A stretch of DNA of 53,249 bases, taken from positions 1 through 53,249 of the forward strand of contig NZ_WHJG01000044.1 in assembly GCF_011682175.1 (NCBI RefSeq). The letters run 5' to 3'. The notes below the pieces were generated by a model. It was not told the origin of the DNA. It was given only the letters and a program-made list of their open reading frames with translations, and did not search any database. The translations under genes and the position numbers were made by a program. Source of the DNA: Massilia frigida (GTDB lineage Bacteria; Pseudomonadota; Gammaproteobacteria; Burkholderiales; Burkholderiaceae_D). Every line of letters begins with the position of its first letter. Within the stretch, counting starts at the first letter, position 1. Below, in pieces: positions 37,962 to 47,335 of the stretch.

Positions 37962-40799
37962 ATGGCTCGCCAGTTCATCGTCGGCATCGACCTCGGTACC
38001 ACCAATACCGTGGTGGCGTACGCGCCCATCGATGCGCAGGCGGACGGGCGCGCCGCCATCACCCTGTTCGAGATCGAGCAACTGGTGGCGCCGGGCCAGG
38101 TGGCTGCCTTGCCGCTGCTGCCATCGGTGCGCTACCACCCGCTTGATGACGAATTGGCGGCGGCCGCTATCCGGCTGCCGTGGCCGCAAGATCATGCGGA
38201 GGCGCAGCCGGTCGTCATCGGCCAACTCGCGCGCCGGCTCGGTGCGCAAGTGCCGGGCCGGATGGTGGCCAGCGCCAAAAGCTGGCTGTCGCATACCGCC
38301 GTCGACCGCCTGGCGGCGATCCTGCCGTGGGGCGCCGCGCCCGACGTGGCCAAGGTGTCGCCGGTGGCGGCCAGCGCCAGCTATCTGGCTTACCTGCGGT
38401 CGGCCTGGAACAGCAAGTTTCCCGCTACTCCCCTGGAACAGCAAGAACTGGTGCTGACGGTACCGGCGTCGTTCGACGAAGGCGCGCGCGCGCTGACCCT
38501 GAGCGCGGCGCGCCAGGCCGGACTGCATCAACTGCGCTTGCTGGAAGAGCCGCAGGCGGTCTTCTACGACTGGCTGTTCCGCCATCGCGGCGAGCTGGCC
38601 GATGAACTGGCGCACACGCGCATGGTGCTGGTGTGCGACGTCGGCGGCGGCACCACCGACCTGAGCCTCATCAAGGTCGACCTGCACGATGGCGAGCCGC
38701 AACTGACGCGCATCGGCGTGGGCAACCACGTGATGCTCGGCGGCGACAATATGGACCTGGCGCTGGCCCATGTGACCGAAGCGAAAATGGCGCAGATGGC
38801 GGGCACGGACCAGCCACGCGCGCATCTGACGGCCAGTGCCCTTTCCCAATTGATGGAACGCTGCCGCGCCGCCAAGGAGCAGTTGCTGGCGGCCGACGCG
38901 CCCGAGCAGGCGCAAGTGACCCTGCTCGGTTCCGGTTCGCGCATGATCGGCGGCATGCGCTCGGTGGCGCTGACGCGGGACGAAGTCGGCAGCATCATCG
39001 TCGATGGCTTTTTCCCGCTGGTGGCGGCTACCGATCACGTGCAGCAAGGCCGCGCCGGTATCGTCGAGTTCGGCTTGCCGTACGCGCGCGACCCGGCCGT
39101 TACCCGTCACATTGCCGATTTTTTGCAGCAGCACGCCAGTGCCCTGCAAGCGGCGCAGGAAGACGGCACGGCCATGCCCGATACCTTGCTGCTCAACGGC
39201 GGCGTGTTCCGTGCCGACGCACTGGTGGAGCGCTTGCAGGCAACCTTGGGCAACTGGCGTGGCGCACCCTTGCGCCTGCTGCACAACGACAATCCGGACG
39301 TGGCCGTGGCGCGTGGCGCGGTGGCCTATGCCCTGTCGCTGCAAGGCCAGGCGCCGCGCATCGATGCCGGCGCGGCGCGCAGTTATTTCCTGGTGCTCGA
39401 CGAGGCCGGCGCAGGGCCGAAACGCGGCATCTGCATCTTGCCGCGCGGCAGCGAAACCGGACGTGAGATCCTGCTCAAGGACCGCACCTTCGCCCTGCGC
39501 CTCGGGCAGCCGGTACGCTTTCACGTGATGACGTCGAACGCCGACGGCGCCGATGCGCCGCCGGCGCCAGGCGAACTGGTCGACCTCGACGATCCGAAAT
39601 ACGTGCGCCTGCCGCCGATTGCCACCGTGCTGCACGCGGCCGACGGCAAACTCAAGCCGGCGGGCAGAAAACAGGAAACCGCCGTGCAACTGGCCACCGC
39701 GCTGACCGAGGTCGGCACCTTGGAAATGCACTGCGTCAATCTGACCGATCCCAGCCAGCGCTGGCTGCTGGAATTCGACCTGCGGCACGACAACCCGGCA
39801 GCCGGGAACGACAACGCCGACGGCGCACCATCGCCGCAACTGACGGCCGCCATCGACAAGATCGAGCGCATCTTCGGCAAGAGCGGGGAACAAGTGACGG
39901 CGAAGGAAGTCAAGCAGCTGCGTGCGCAACTGGAGCAACTGCTGGGCGAGCGCGAGCAATGGCACACGCCGCTGCTGCGCCAGCTGTTCGACGCCTTGTG
40001 GCAACGCGCGCGCGGACGGCGCCGCTCCGCCGAGCACGAACGGGTATGGCTGAACCTGACCGGCTACTGCCTGCGCCCGGGCTTCGGCTACGCGCTTGAC
40101 GAATGGCGCCTGGAGCAGCTGTGGACCCTGTTCGAGGCCGGCGTACGCCATGCCGACGACAAGCAGGCGCGCGCCGAATGGTGGACCTTGTGGCGCAGGG
40201 TCGCTGGCGGGCTGGGCGCCACCGAGCAACTGCGCCTGCTCGATGATTTCGCGTTCAACCTGCAAACCAACAAGGACGGCGGCGACGCCAGCCCTACGGT
40301 GGTGGCCGGCAGCGACGAAGACATGCTGCGCCTGGGCGCCTCGCTCGAACGCATTCCGGTCGATTACAAGGCGGAAATCGGCGGATGGCTGCTGGAGCGT
40401 ATCCAAACGGCACCTGCCACGCCGGGCAAGGATGCTACCGGTGCCAGCCGCTACCTGTGGGCGCTGGGGCGCATCGGCGCGCGCCAGCCTTTCCACGGCA
40501 GCACGCACGACGTGGTGCCGACCGAGGTGGTGGAAGGCTGGCTCGATGCCATCCTGGCGCTCGACTGGAAGCGGGTCGAGTCGGCCGCCTTTGCCGCCGT
40601 GCACCTGGCGCGCATGACCGACGACCGTTCGCGCGACCTGCCGTTGGCGCTGCGCGAACGGATCGTGCAGCGGCTGCTGGCGATCAACGCGCCGCCGGCA
40701 ACTGTCACGATGGTGCAACAGGTGGTGCAACTGGACCAGGCGACCGAGCGCTGGATCTTGGGCGAATCGCTTCCGCCCGGGCTCAAGCTGATCGCCTGA
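37962..40799 (+). CDS. Hsp70-family protein 2 with DUF3731-like C-terminal extension
   Basis: This 945-aa protein opens FIVGIDLGTTNTVVAYAP. It repeats the Hsp70 ATPase motifs (LLEEPQAVFYDWLF, LVCDVGGGTTDLSL, MLGGDNMDLALAHV, LNGGVFRADALVERL). From about residue 600 to the end it carries a long helical extension of the DUF3731 type (SPQLTAAIDKIERIFGKSGEQVTAKEVKQLRAQ ... WLNLTGYCLRPGFGYALDEWRLEQLW). It starts 7 bases after Hsp70 no. 1. The two share close wording across the ATPase, so the pair arose by duplication and then diverged. Confidence 0.92.
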   Translation: MARQFIVGIDLGTTNTVVAYAPIDAQADGRAAITLFEIEQLVAPGQVAALPLLPSVRYHPLDDELAAAAIRLPWPQDHAEAQPVVIGQLARRLGAQVPGRMVASAKSWLSHTAVDRLAAILPWGAAPDVAKVSPVAASASYLAYLRSAWNSKFPATPLEQQELVLTVPASFDEGARALTLSAARQAGLHQLRLLEEPQAVFYDWLFRHRGELADELAHTRMVLVCDVGGGTTDLSLIKVDLHDGEPQLTRIGVGNHVMLGGDNMDLALAHVTEAKMAQMAGTDQPRAHLTASALSQLMERCRAAKEQLLAADAPEQAQVTLLGSGSRMIGGMRSVALTRDEVGSIIVDGFFPLVAATDHVQQGRAGIVEFGLPYARDPAVTRHIADFLQQHASALQAAQEDGTAMPDTLLLNGGVFRADALVERLQATLGNWRGAPLRLLHNDNPDVAVARGAVAYALSLQGQAPRIDAGAARSYFLVLDEAGAGPKRGICILPRGSETGREILLKDRTFALRLGQPVRFHVMTSNADGADAPPAPGELVDLDDPKYVRLPPIATVLHAADGKLKPAGRKQETAVQLATALTEVGTLEMHCVNLTDPSQRWLLEFDLRHDNPAAGNDNADGAPSPQLTAAIDKIERIFGKSGEQVTAKEVKQLRAQLEQLLGEREQWHTPLLRQLFDALWQRARGRRRSAEHERVWLNLTGYCLRPGFGYALDEWRLEQLWTLFEAGVRHADDKQARAEWWTLWRRVAGGLGATEQLRLLDDFAFNLQTNKDGGDASPTVVAGSDEDMLRLGASLERIPVDYKAEIGGWLLERIQTAPATPGKDATGASRYLWALGRIGARQPFHGSTHDVVPTEVVEGWLDAILALDWKRVESAAFAAVHLARMTDDRSRDLPLALRERIVQRLLAINAPPATVTMVQQVVQLDQATERWILGESLPPGLKLIA

Positions 40800-40868
40800 T
40801 GCGCCAGGCTTGACGCGTGGCGCATCGTTTGCCATGCTCGCATGCTCGCTCACTTGCCCTCTTCGCCG

Positions 40869-42653
40869 ATGAACACACTGCCCGAAGCGCTGAACAGCCT
40901 CACAAACACCGAACTCAAGCAGTTGCTTGCCAATTTCTCTGACAGCAAAAAAGTCTTACGCAAGGACATGATGGTCGCGGCCCTCCTCGACGACATGTCG
41001 GAAACCGGCTTGCCGCGTGTCTGGGCGATGCTCGATCCCTGCCAGCAACTGGCTGTGTGCGAAGCGGCGTACGATGCCAACGGCCATTTCGATGCCACGC
41101 GTTTTGCCGCCAAATACGATCAATCCCCGCGCTTTTATCATCCGGCGCGATCCGGCTACGGCCATGGCCCAATGAACGTGCTGAACCTTTTCCTGTTCGA
41201 GCATGGCGGCACCTACCAGCTCCCTGCGCAGCTTCGCCTGCGCGTGGCCGCCTTGTGCCCGGCGCTGACGCCGAATGCGCTGGCAAGCCTGGCCGCTTTG
41301 CCGGAGCCGGGGCGGCAAGCGGGTGAAGATGACGATGAGATGCCGACCACGCAGCGCAATACCTCGCAAGATGCCCTGTACGAGGTCATCGCCATGCTGC
41401 GCATGGTCGATCAAAAGCTCATCACTGTCAGCGATAAAACCCGCATGCCCGGCACGGCTGCCTTGCGTGCGATAGAAGGCAAGCTGGCCAGCGCGGATTT
41501 TTATGACCCCATGGCCGCGTGCGACGCGTCGGACCAGCACATCGGCGCGATCAGACCAGTTGCGTGGCCGCTGCTTTTGCAGGCAAGTGGCTTGGCGGAA
41601 CTGCATGGCAGTAAGCTCGGCTTGACCCCGACCGGTATCAAGGCCTTGCAAGCGCCGCCCGCCGACGTGCTGCGCGGCATTTGGAAGAAATGGCTGACCT
41701 CGACCATGTTCGATGAATTCAACCGCGTCGATGCGATCAAAGGCCAGAAGGCCAAGGGCCGCCTGACGCCGGTCGCGCCGCGGCGGGCGAGCATCGGCCA
41801 GTTCCTGCAGCGCTGCCCGACCGCGCGCTGGGTTGACGTCGATGAATTGGGTCGCTTCATGCGGGCCGAGGGCGCGCCGCTGGCCGTGGCCGCGGATGCG
41901 TGGTCGCTCTACCTGGAAGACCCCAATTACGGCGCGCTCGCTTATACCGACGACGAGTGGGATATCTTTGAACAGCGTTATCTGCTGTGCGTGCTGTTCG
42001 AATACTGTGCAACCTTGGGCATGGTCGACGTCGCCTATGCGTCGCCGCACAATGCGCGCACCCATTTTCAAGCCTTATGGGGCGGCGAGGGCATGAGCTT
42101 CCTGTCGCGTTACGACGGCCTGATGCATGTTCGCCTGACCGACCTGGGCGCGTATTGTCTCGGCCTTAGCCCGACCTACGTGCCACCCTCACGAGCCGCC
42201 TCGTGCGTTCTCTCGGTCAGCGCCAGCTTGCAGATCAGCGTGACGCAGGGCAGCCTGTCGGCCGAAGACGTACTGCTGCTGGAAAATTGGGCGAGCCGCG
42301 ACAGCGCCGATCTGTGGCACCTGGACCGCGAAAAAACCGTCCTCGCGGTCGAGCGCGGCCAGGATACAGCGCAGTTGGAAGCCTTCTTGCAATCCCACGA
42401 TAAGCAGCCCCTGCCGGTGCAAGTAGAAGGCTTTTTTCGCACCTGCAACAAGCAGGGCAAGGCGATGCGCGTGCTGGGCGCCAGCGTGCTGATCGAATGC
42501 GTCGATGCGGACACGGCCGACCTGATCGCCGGGCACAAGGACACGGCGCCCCTGTGCATGCGTGCGGGCAAGCAGCATCTGGTGGTGCAGGTCAAGCACG
42601 ACGCGCGCTTTCGCAAGGCGGCACGCGCGCTCGGGTACGGCATACGGGAATAA
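40869..42653 (+). CDS. Large protein resembling the helicase-associated (PF13625-like) family
   Basis: This is a 594-aa protein starting at MNTLPEALNSL. The N-terminus has a SAP-like helical stretch (TNTELKQLLANFSDSKKVLRKDMMVAALLDDM). Residues about 450-560 (SASLQISVTQGSLSAEDVLLLENWASRDSADLWHLDREKTVLAVERGQDTAQLEAFLQSHDKQPLP) look like the XPB/Ssl2-type 'helicase conserved C-terminal' domain without any helicase motor. I give this match moderate weight. It lies 69 bases after Hsp70 no. 2, same strand, and may be a substrate or DNA adaptor of that system. An alternative start 9 codons upstream exists. Confidence 0.72.
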   Translation: MNTLPEALNSLTNTELKQLLANFSDSKKVLRKDMMVAALLDDMSETGLPRVWAMLDPCQQLAVCEAAYDANGHFDATRFAAKYDQSPRFYHPARSGYGHGPMNVLNLFLFEHGGTYQLPAQLRLRVAALCPALTPNALASLAALPEPGRQAGEDDDEMPTTQRNTSQDALYEVIAMLRMVDQKLITVSDKTRMPGTAALRAIEGKLASADFYDPMAACDASDQHIGAIRPVAWPLLLQASGLAELHGSKLGLTPTGIKALQAPPADVLRGIWKKWLTSTMFDEFNRVDAIKGQKAKGRLTPVAPRRASIGQFLQRCPTARWVDVDELGRFMRAEGAPLAVAADAWSLYLEDPNYGALAYTDDEWDIFEQRYLLCVLFEYCATLGMVDVAYASPHNARTHFQALWGGEGMSFLSRYDGLMHVRLTDLGAYCLGLSPTYVPPSRAASCVLSVSASLQISVTQGSLSAEDVLLLENWASRDSADLWHLDREKTVLAVERGQDTAQLEAFLQSHDKQPLPVQVEGFFRTCNKQGKAMRVLGASVLIECVDADTADLIAGHKDTAPLCMRAGKQHLVVQVKHDARFRKAARALGYGIRE

Positions 42654-42751
42654 TCCCGGCATCCATTGCAGCCACGAAAAGTTTACATTTAAGAAATTGA
42701 ACACCTGGTACACTGGCCGCGTTCCCTTATCGATCGCGCCCACCCGTCCAG

Positions 42752-43376
42752 ATGCCTGTTTCTTCTTCGCCCGAGGCATCGACCAAGAGTGCGGACTGGA
42801 CCGACGAGGAACTGTCCGCCGCCGGGCGCGCCTATGTGGCGATGCTGCGCAGCGAGCTGGCCGGCGAGCCTATCAACAAAGCGAAAGAAAACCGCCAGTT
42901 GCGCGAGACGGCATTGGCGGCGCGCACCGAGTCCGCCGTCGAATTTCGCATGCAAAATATTTCGTCGACCTTGTTCGACTTGCGCCTGCCTCACCTTATC
43001 GGCTACCGTCCCGCCAGGAACGTGGGCAGCAGCGTCAAGCTGCGCATCGAGCAGATGCTGGAAGCGAACGGCCTGGGTGCTGAAGGTCGCCGACGGCATC
43101 TGCGAAGGCTGCGACCTGCCGGCGCCGTTCACGGGCACCGATGGCTTTCCGTATCTGGAAGTGCACCACATCATGCCGCTCGCCAGCCATGGCTCGGACA
43201 AGCCCTCGAACACCGCCGCGCTGTGCCCGAATTGCCACCGGCGCTGCCATCTGTCCCTCGACCGCGACGAATTCCGGCTGGCGCTGTACGAAAAAATCGG
43301 CCGCCTCGTGCTGGAAGTCCCGGAACCGGTACTGCACGACACCGCCGTGTATATCGATGATGCGAGGGAAGCCTGA
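42752..43376 (+). pseudogene. HNH endonuclease interrupted by a frameshift
   Basis: The first frame (from 42752) encodes the N-terminal part: SSPEASTKSADWTDEELSAAGRAYVAMLR, then VEFRMQNISSTLFDLRLPHLIGYRPARNVGS, ending near EANGLG. A second frame continues from about 43077: LKVADGICEGCDLPAPF, HHIMPLASHGSDKPSNTAALCPNCHRRCH, to the stop at 43376. Together they form an HNH nuclease with two CxxC zinc pairs, of the McrA-like type. The frame change lies near 43070-43082 in GGCCTGGGTGCTGAAG. Either a mutation or a sequence error explains it; no homopolymer is present. Confidence 0.75.
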
Positions 43377-43467
43377 TGCAATCCCGCAACATAAATACAT
43401 GCAGCGCGACATCTTTTTTCATCTTGCGCTACAGTAACCACCCTTTGTCATTTTAGAAACATCCCAC

Positions 43468-44541
43468 ATGCACGCCGCCCGACTGCCCCTCCTCCTGACC
43501 ACCCTCTTCATTTCCGCTGGCGCCGCCCAGGCGGGCGAGCTCGAACAGCAAATGGTGCGCTGCTCCGTGCTTGGCGACCCGAGCGCGCGACTCGGGTGCT
43601 TCGACGCGCTCACCAAGGCCGCCACGGCCGACACCGTCGCCGGCAATCCGGCTTCGGACCCGACCGTTGCCGCTGCCAAGAAGACTGATCCAGCCGGGGC
43701 GGCAACGCCGATTCCTGCCGTGGCATCGGCCACCCCGGCACCGCCGGAAACCCCGATTTCGCGTACCGAGCAATTGTGGGAGCTGACCAAGGCCTCGCGC
43801 CGCGGCGTGTTTTCCTTCCGTCCGCACCGCGAAAACTACCTGCTGGTGGCCAACTACAGCACCTCGTCGAACGATGCGCCCTACCGCGATTTCACCCCGG
43901 GCGGGCTGAAGACCAAGCGCGTCGAACTGACCTATCAGCTGAGCCTGAAAATGAAGGCCGCCGAGCAGGTCGCCGGTTTGCCGGTCGATATCTGGCTCGG
44001 CTATACGCAGCAGAGTTTCTGGCAGGCGTACAACCGCGCGGCATCGAGCCCCTTCCGCGAAACCAACTACCAGCCTGAAATCATGGCGGTCCTGCCGATT
44101 AACCAATCGTTCGCCGGAGTCAATCTGCGCTTTGTCAATTTCGGCCTGGTGCACCAGTCGAACGGACAAACCTCGACCCTGTCGCGCAGCTGGAACCGCT
44201 TGTACACCGAAGTCGGCATTGATCGCGGCAATTTTGCGATGAGCGCACGCATATGGCGCCGCCTGGATAATGCCAAATCGAACAACGATAACGCGGACAT
44301 CACCGATTTCCTGGCGCGCGGCGACGTGCGTGCCAGCTATCGCAAGGATGGCTATGAATATTCGATCATGGCGCGCCGGAATATGTCGACCGACCATGGC
44401 GCGATCCAGGCGGCGATGTCGTATCCGCTCACGACCAACCTGAAAGGCTATGTCCAGCTGTTTTCCGGCTACGGACAAAGCCTGATCGACTATAACTATT
44501 CGCAGCGTTCGGTCGGCGCCGGCTTTACCGTCGATTTCTGA
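43468..44541 (+). CDS. pldA: Outer membrane phospholipase A
   Basis: This 357-aa protein has a signal peptide (to about residue 22, ending AQA). An 80-residue Ala/Pro-rich linker follows, then a 12-strand barrel. The active site H229-Q-S231-N-G, with N243 twelve residues after the serine, matches His142/Ser144/Asn156 of E. coli OMPLA in spacing. It should be a calcium-dependent dimeric enzyme that clears phospholipids misplaced in the outer leaflet. It ends in aromatic-terminated GFTVDF, as outer-membrane proteins do. It may complement the Mla-type transporter encoded near 3 kb. Confidence 0.93.
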   Translation: MHAARLPLLLTTLFISAGAAQAGELEQQMVRCSVLGDPSARLGCFDALTKAATADTVAGNPASDPTVAAAKKTDPAGAATPIPAVASATPAPPETPISRTEQLWELTKASRRGVFSFRPHRENYLLVANYSTSSNDAPYRDFTPGGLKTKRVELTYQLSLKMKAAEQVAGLPVDIWLGYTQQSFWQAYNRAASSPFRETNYQPEIMAVLPINQSFAGVNLRFVNFGLVHQSNGQTSTLSRSWNRLYTEVGIDRGNFAMSARIWRRLDNAKSNNDNADITDFLARGDVRASYRKDGYEYSIMARRNMSTDHGAIQAAMSYPLTTNLKGYVQLFSGYGQSLIDYNYSQRSVGAGFTVDF

Positions 44542-44563
44542 TCCGCGTTCAAGCGATGGGATA

Positions 44564-44591
44564 AAAAAACGGCCTCGAAAGAGGCCGTTTT
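44564..44591. terminator. Bidirectional terminator between pldA and yjfJ-like genes
   Basis: ACGGCCTC and GAGGCCGT form an 8-bp stem with a GAAA-type loop, flanked by A and T runs, so it can stop transcription from both convergent sides. Confidence 0.92.
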
Positions 44592-44640
44592 CATGTGTGC
44601 CGCGGCCGCCATGCGCATGGCGGCCGGGTGATACCGCTAC

Positions 44641-45405
44641 TTACGCGGCGGCCGGCTTGCCCGACAGGCGCTGCAGGCGTTGCAGCGCGGTTTCGCCGCT
44701 GGTGTCGTTCTGCACCGACTTGCGGATCGCATCGATTTCCGCAGCCTGGTCGAGCGGCTTCTGGCCGATGTCGGCGACGATGCGCATGCCTTCGGCTTCG
44801 TTGCTCACTTCCTGGGCGCGGCGCGTCAAGGCGTTGAGCGCGCTCGAATTGCCTTTCATGCCGGTCAGGCCGGCGAGCTGGCTCTGGCGCTCGGCGCGCA
44901 TCGATTGCAGATCCTTCTGCGCCTGGGCCGCTGCCAGCTGCTGCAGCGCTTTCTTGGCCTGGGCGTCGAAGTCGGCGAGCTGCTTGGACAGCGCATCGAT
45001 GATCTTTTGCAGCTCGTCCATGTAAGCCTTGGCATCGGCTTCTTCCTGGATCTCTTGTGGCAGGCGGCTCTTGTTCGCTTCGAGTTCGTCGCAGAACATG
45101 GTCACGGTCGCTTCCGAAATCTTGCCGGCGGCGAGGCGTTCGGCCAGCGTTTCCGTGGCTTTTTCGTCGTTGGCGATCAGTTCACGCAGGCTGACCACAT
45201 CCTTGTGTTCCTTCTCGAAGGAGGAGCGCGCCGATGCCAGCACTTGCGCGGTGGCGCGCAGGGTGTCGGCCAGACGGTCGCGGTCGGCCTCGGTCGCCGT
45301 TTCAGGGTCAAAATTGGCGATCGCTGACGATATACGGTCGCCCAGCACGCCGAAGTGCTTCGAAATCAAACGCGCCGTCAGTCCCCATCCACTTGCATTG
45401 CTCAT
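44641..45405 (-). CDS. PspA/IM30-like coiled-coil protein (YjfJ-like)
   Basis: This 254-aa protein is almost entirely helical. Long coiled-coil stretches cover about residues 45-175 (ADRDRLADTLRATAQVLASARSSFEKEHKDVV, then QLADFDAQAKKALQQLAAAQAQKDL). The C-terminus has QSQLAGLTGMKGNSSALNALTRRAQEVSNEAEG. Overall design, size and the next gene (DUF2491) match the E. coli yjfJ-yjfK pair, whose YjfJ is a PspA/IM30 relative. PspA-like proteins assemble on membranes. It has a good AAGGGA ribosome binding site and lies 45 bases after the DUF2491 gene. Confidence 0.8.
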   Translation of the reverse strand: MSNASGWGLTARLISKHFGVLGDRISSAIANFDPETATEADRDRLADTLRATAQVLASARSSFEKEHKDVVSLRELIANDEKATETLAERLAAGKISEATVTMFCDELEANKSRLPQEIQEEADAKAYMDELQKIIDALSKQLADFDAQAKKALQQLAAAQAQKDLQSMRAERQSQLAGLTGMKGNSSALNALTRRAQEVSNEAEGMRIVADIGQKPLDQAAEIDAIRKSVQNDTSGETALQRLQRLSGKPAAA

Positions 45406-45450
45406 CTTGAATCCCTTTCGTTGTTAAGTAAGACTGCCTGTACCGGACCG

Positions 45451-46239
45451 TTATTGGATAACGACCCGTTCTTGCTCCACCGGTAAGCCAATGACGAAAT
45501 CGACATGGATACCGCGTTTTGAGTTATCGCCATTCACGCTGGAGATGATCTCCGTCGTGATCAGCAGATATTCGCTGCCGCCGCCCGGCAATTCGCGCAC
45601 GTACGGCATGAAATACATTTCCTGCTTCAGACCCTGGGCTCCGGCGGCGTCGTCGATCCGGGTTTCGGTCCCCGTGAAGGGGGCCACGAACGTGGCGTTG
45701 CGCTCGCCCGCGTCGCGCACATAATCGAGACGGTCGCTGTCGCCGAACACGGTGGCCAGTTCATCTTCGCTCAGGCCCACGTCGTCGAGCTGCTCGCGCC
45801 ACAGGGTGTAGGTCGGGTCGCCCAGGCCAAAGCCGGAGCGGCCGGTGTAGGCGTCCTGGTCTTCCTCCGTTTCCGGAATCACGCGCGCCAGCTGGGTGCA
45901 ATACATGATTTCGGCGACCGCGCCCTTGTCATCGGCATACAGCTGCAAAAACTTTTCCTTGGCATCGTCGTCGCCCTTGGCCAGGTAATAGCGATACAGC
46001 CCGCCCGCCAGATTGAGCTTGATCTGCGATACCGCCTGGATCAGCGTGTCCGTATCGCGCGGCATGGCGATCAGCGAACCGTTGGCTTGCGCCCGGATCA
46101 GGGGCGACATTTGCAGCTTCAGCATGCCGCCGATGCGTGCGCCAAGCGGCAAACCGTCATCTTCGCGCCGGGCTTTGCCATCGGCGCCATGATTGCCGGC
46201 GATGCCGCGCATGTAATCGAATGCGTTCTTCCAGCCCAT
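45451..46239 (-). CDS. DUF2491-family protein (YjfK-like)
   Basis: This 262-aa protein has the DUF2491 pattern: a middle segment DTDTLIQAVSQIKLNLAGGLYRYYLAKGDDDAKEKFLQLY, and then FGLGDPTYTLWREQLDDVGLSEDELATVFGD. The start is the ATG at 46239 behind AGGA; a TTG 5 codons upstream would overlap the preceding gene. YjfK-like proteins are of unknown role and are encoded beside PspA-like and DUF350 membrane proteins, often near glutathionylspermidine-type ligases. Here the gene is flanked by the PspA-like and the Ser/Gly-rich membrane protein genes, with a 1-base gap to the latter. Confidence 0.87.
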   Translation of the reverse strand: MGWKNAFDYMRGIAGNHGADGKARREDDGLPLGARIGGMLKLQMSPLIRAQANGSLIAMPRDTDTLIQAVSQIKLNLAGGLYRYYLAKGDDDAKEKFLQLYADDKGAVAEIMYCTQLARVIPETEEDQDAYTGRSGFGLGDPTYTLWREQLDDVGLSEDELATVFGDSDRLDYVRDAGERNATFVAPFTGTETRIDDAAGAQGLKQEMYFMPYVRELPGGGSEYLLITTEIISSVNGDNSKRGIHVDFVIGLPVEQERVVIQ

Positions 46240-46240
46240 G

Positions 46241-47251
46241 TCAATTCCTGTCAAAAGTATAGTTTGCCGTGCTTGGCGCCTTGCCGCGCCTTAAAAATTT
46301 CCAGCCCAGATAAGCACCCCAGGCCAGCACCGACAGGATCACCAGCCAGACGAAGGTACGCAGCAGCGATTTACCGAGCGAGCTTTCCTGTGGTGCCTGG
46401 GCCGTAGCGACCGGGCCGGCGCTGCCCGGCGTGGTGCCAACCATCCCGCTATTGTTCGTATTGCCCTGATAACCGCTATTCGCATGCGAGTTGGACATCG
46501 ACCGTCCCAGCAAGAAGCCGAGGATGGCATTGCCCATGCCGTTATTATTCTGCGGCACGATAATCGGTGCCGGCATCCCATTGCCGCCATATTGGCCATT
46601 CCGGTTGCCGTTGTACTGGCCACCACTGTTATTACCGTACTGCCCGCCGTTGCCCGATCCATATTGCCCGCCCGATGGCTGGGACGACGGCGCCGGCCTG
46701 ATCTCGGGCGGCGCATTGGCCGCCTGCTCGGCCGCCCGGCGCGCTTCCAGCGTGCGCAAGGCATTGGCCTCGGCGCTACCCTTGTTCAGGCGCTGCGACA
46801 GCACCGAACCCGACTTCTGCAAGCCCGGCTGGGCGCCGCTGTCCTGCCGCGCAGGCGCGCTACCGAAGGAACCGAAGCCCCCGGACGCGCCCTTCTTGCC
46901 CGCATCGGCGCTGCTATCGGGCGAGCGCGGCGACCACATCGAACTCGACTTCTGCGGCGCCGGCGCGCTGTCCTGCGAGCGCTGCGACCACGACGACCCG
47001 GATTTCTGGGGCGGCGGCGCCGACGGCGACGAGGAAGAAGAGCGGCTGCCGAAGGAGCCGAACGACGAGTTCTTCGACGACGTTGACGAATTGCTACTTG
47101 ATGGACTGGATTTTTGGGAGGAAAATCCACTCTTGTACGAACTTGAGCTCGACCGCGAGCTCGAACTGGATGCCGGTTTCGCGCCGGCCGTGACTGTGGC
47201 AGCGGCGGGTAGCAGCAGTGCCAGCAGCAACATGATCTGAGTTGACTTCAT
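46241..47251 (-). CDS. Ser/Gly/Asn-rich exported protein with C-terminal membrane anchor
   Basis: This 336-aa protein starts at MKSTQIMLLLALLL, with a signal peptide to about residue 22. A long Ser-rich region (about 25-130, many SSS and KSG repeats) follows. A Gly/Gln/Tyr/Asn-rich stretch (about 195-235: GGQYGSGNGGQYGNNSGGQY) comes next. It ends with a membrane helix near 305-325 (LLRTFVWLVILSVLAWGAYLGWKFL). Low complexity suggests a surface-exposed or phase-separating stalk. I do not recognise a family. It is the first gene of the operon with the DUF2491 and PspA-like genes. Confidence 0.75.
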   Translation of the reverse strand: MKSTQIMLLLALLLPAAATVTAGAKPASSSSSRSSSSSYKSGFSSQKSSPSSSNSSTSSKNSSFGSFGSRSSSSSPSAPPPQKSGSSWSQRSQDSAPAPQKSSSMWSPRSPDSSADAGKKGASGGFGSFGSAPARQDSGAQPGLQKSGSVLSQRLNKGSAEANALRTLEARRAAEQAANAPPEIRPAPSSQPSGGQYGSGNGGQYGNNSGGQYNGNRNGQYGGNGMPAPIIVPQNNNGMGNAILGFLLGRSMSNSHANSGYQGNTNNSGMVGTTPGSAGPVATAQAPQESSLGKSLLRTFVWLVILSVLAWGAYLGWKFLRRGKAPSTANYTFDRN

Positions 47252-47335
47252 TTTTCTTTGGCCGGGTTGAAGGTTGAAAGAAGCATAACAGCACCAATAC
47301 TGCCAATGCACCGGTAAAAATAGGCAAGATTCACC

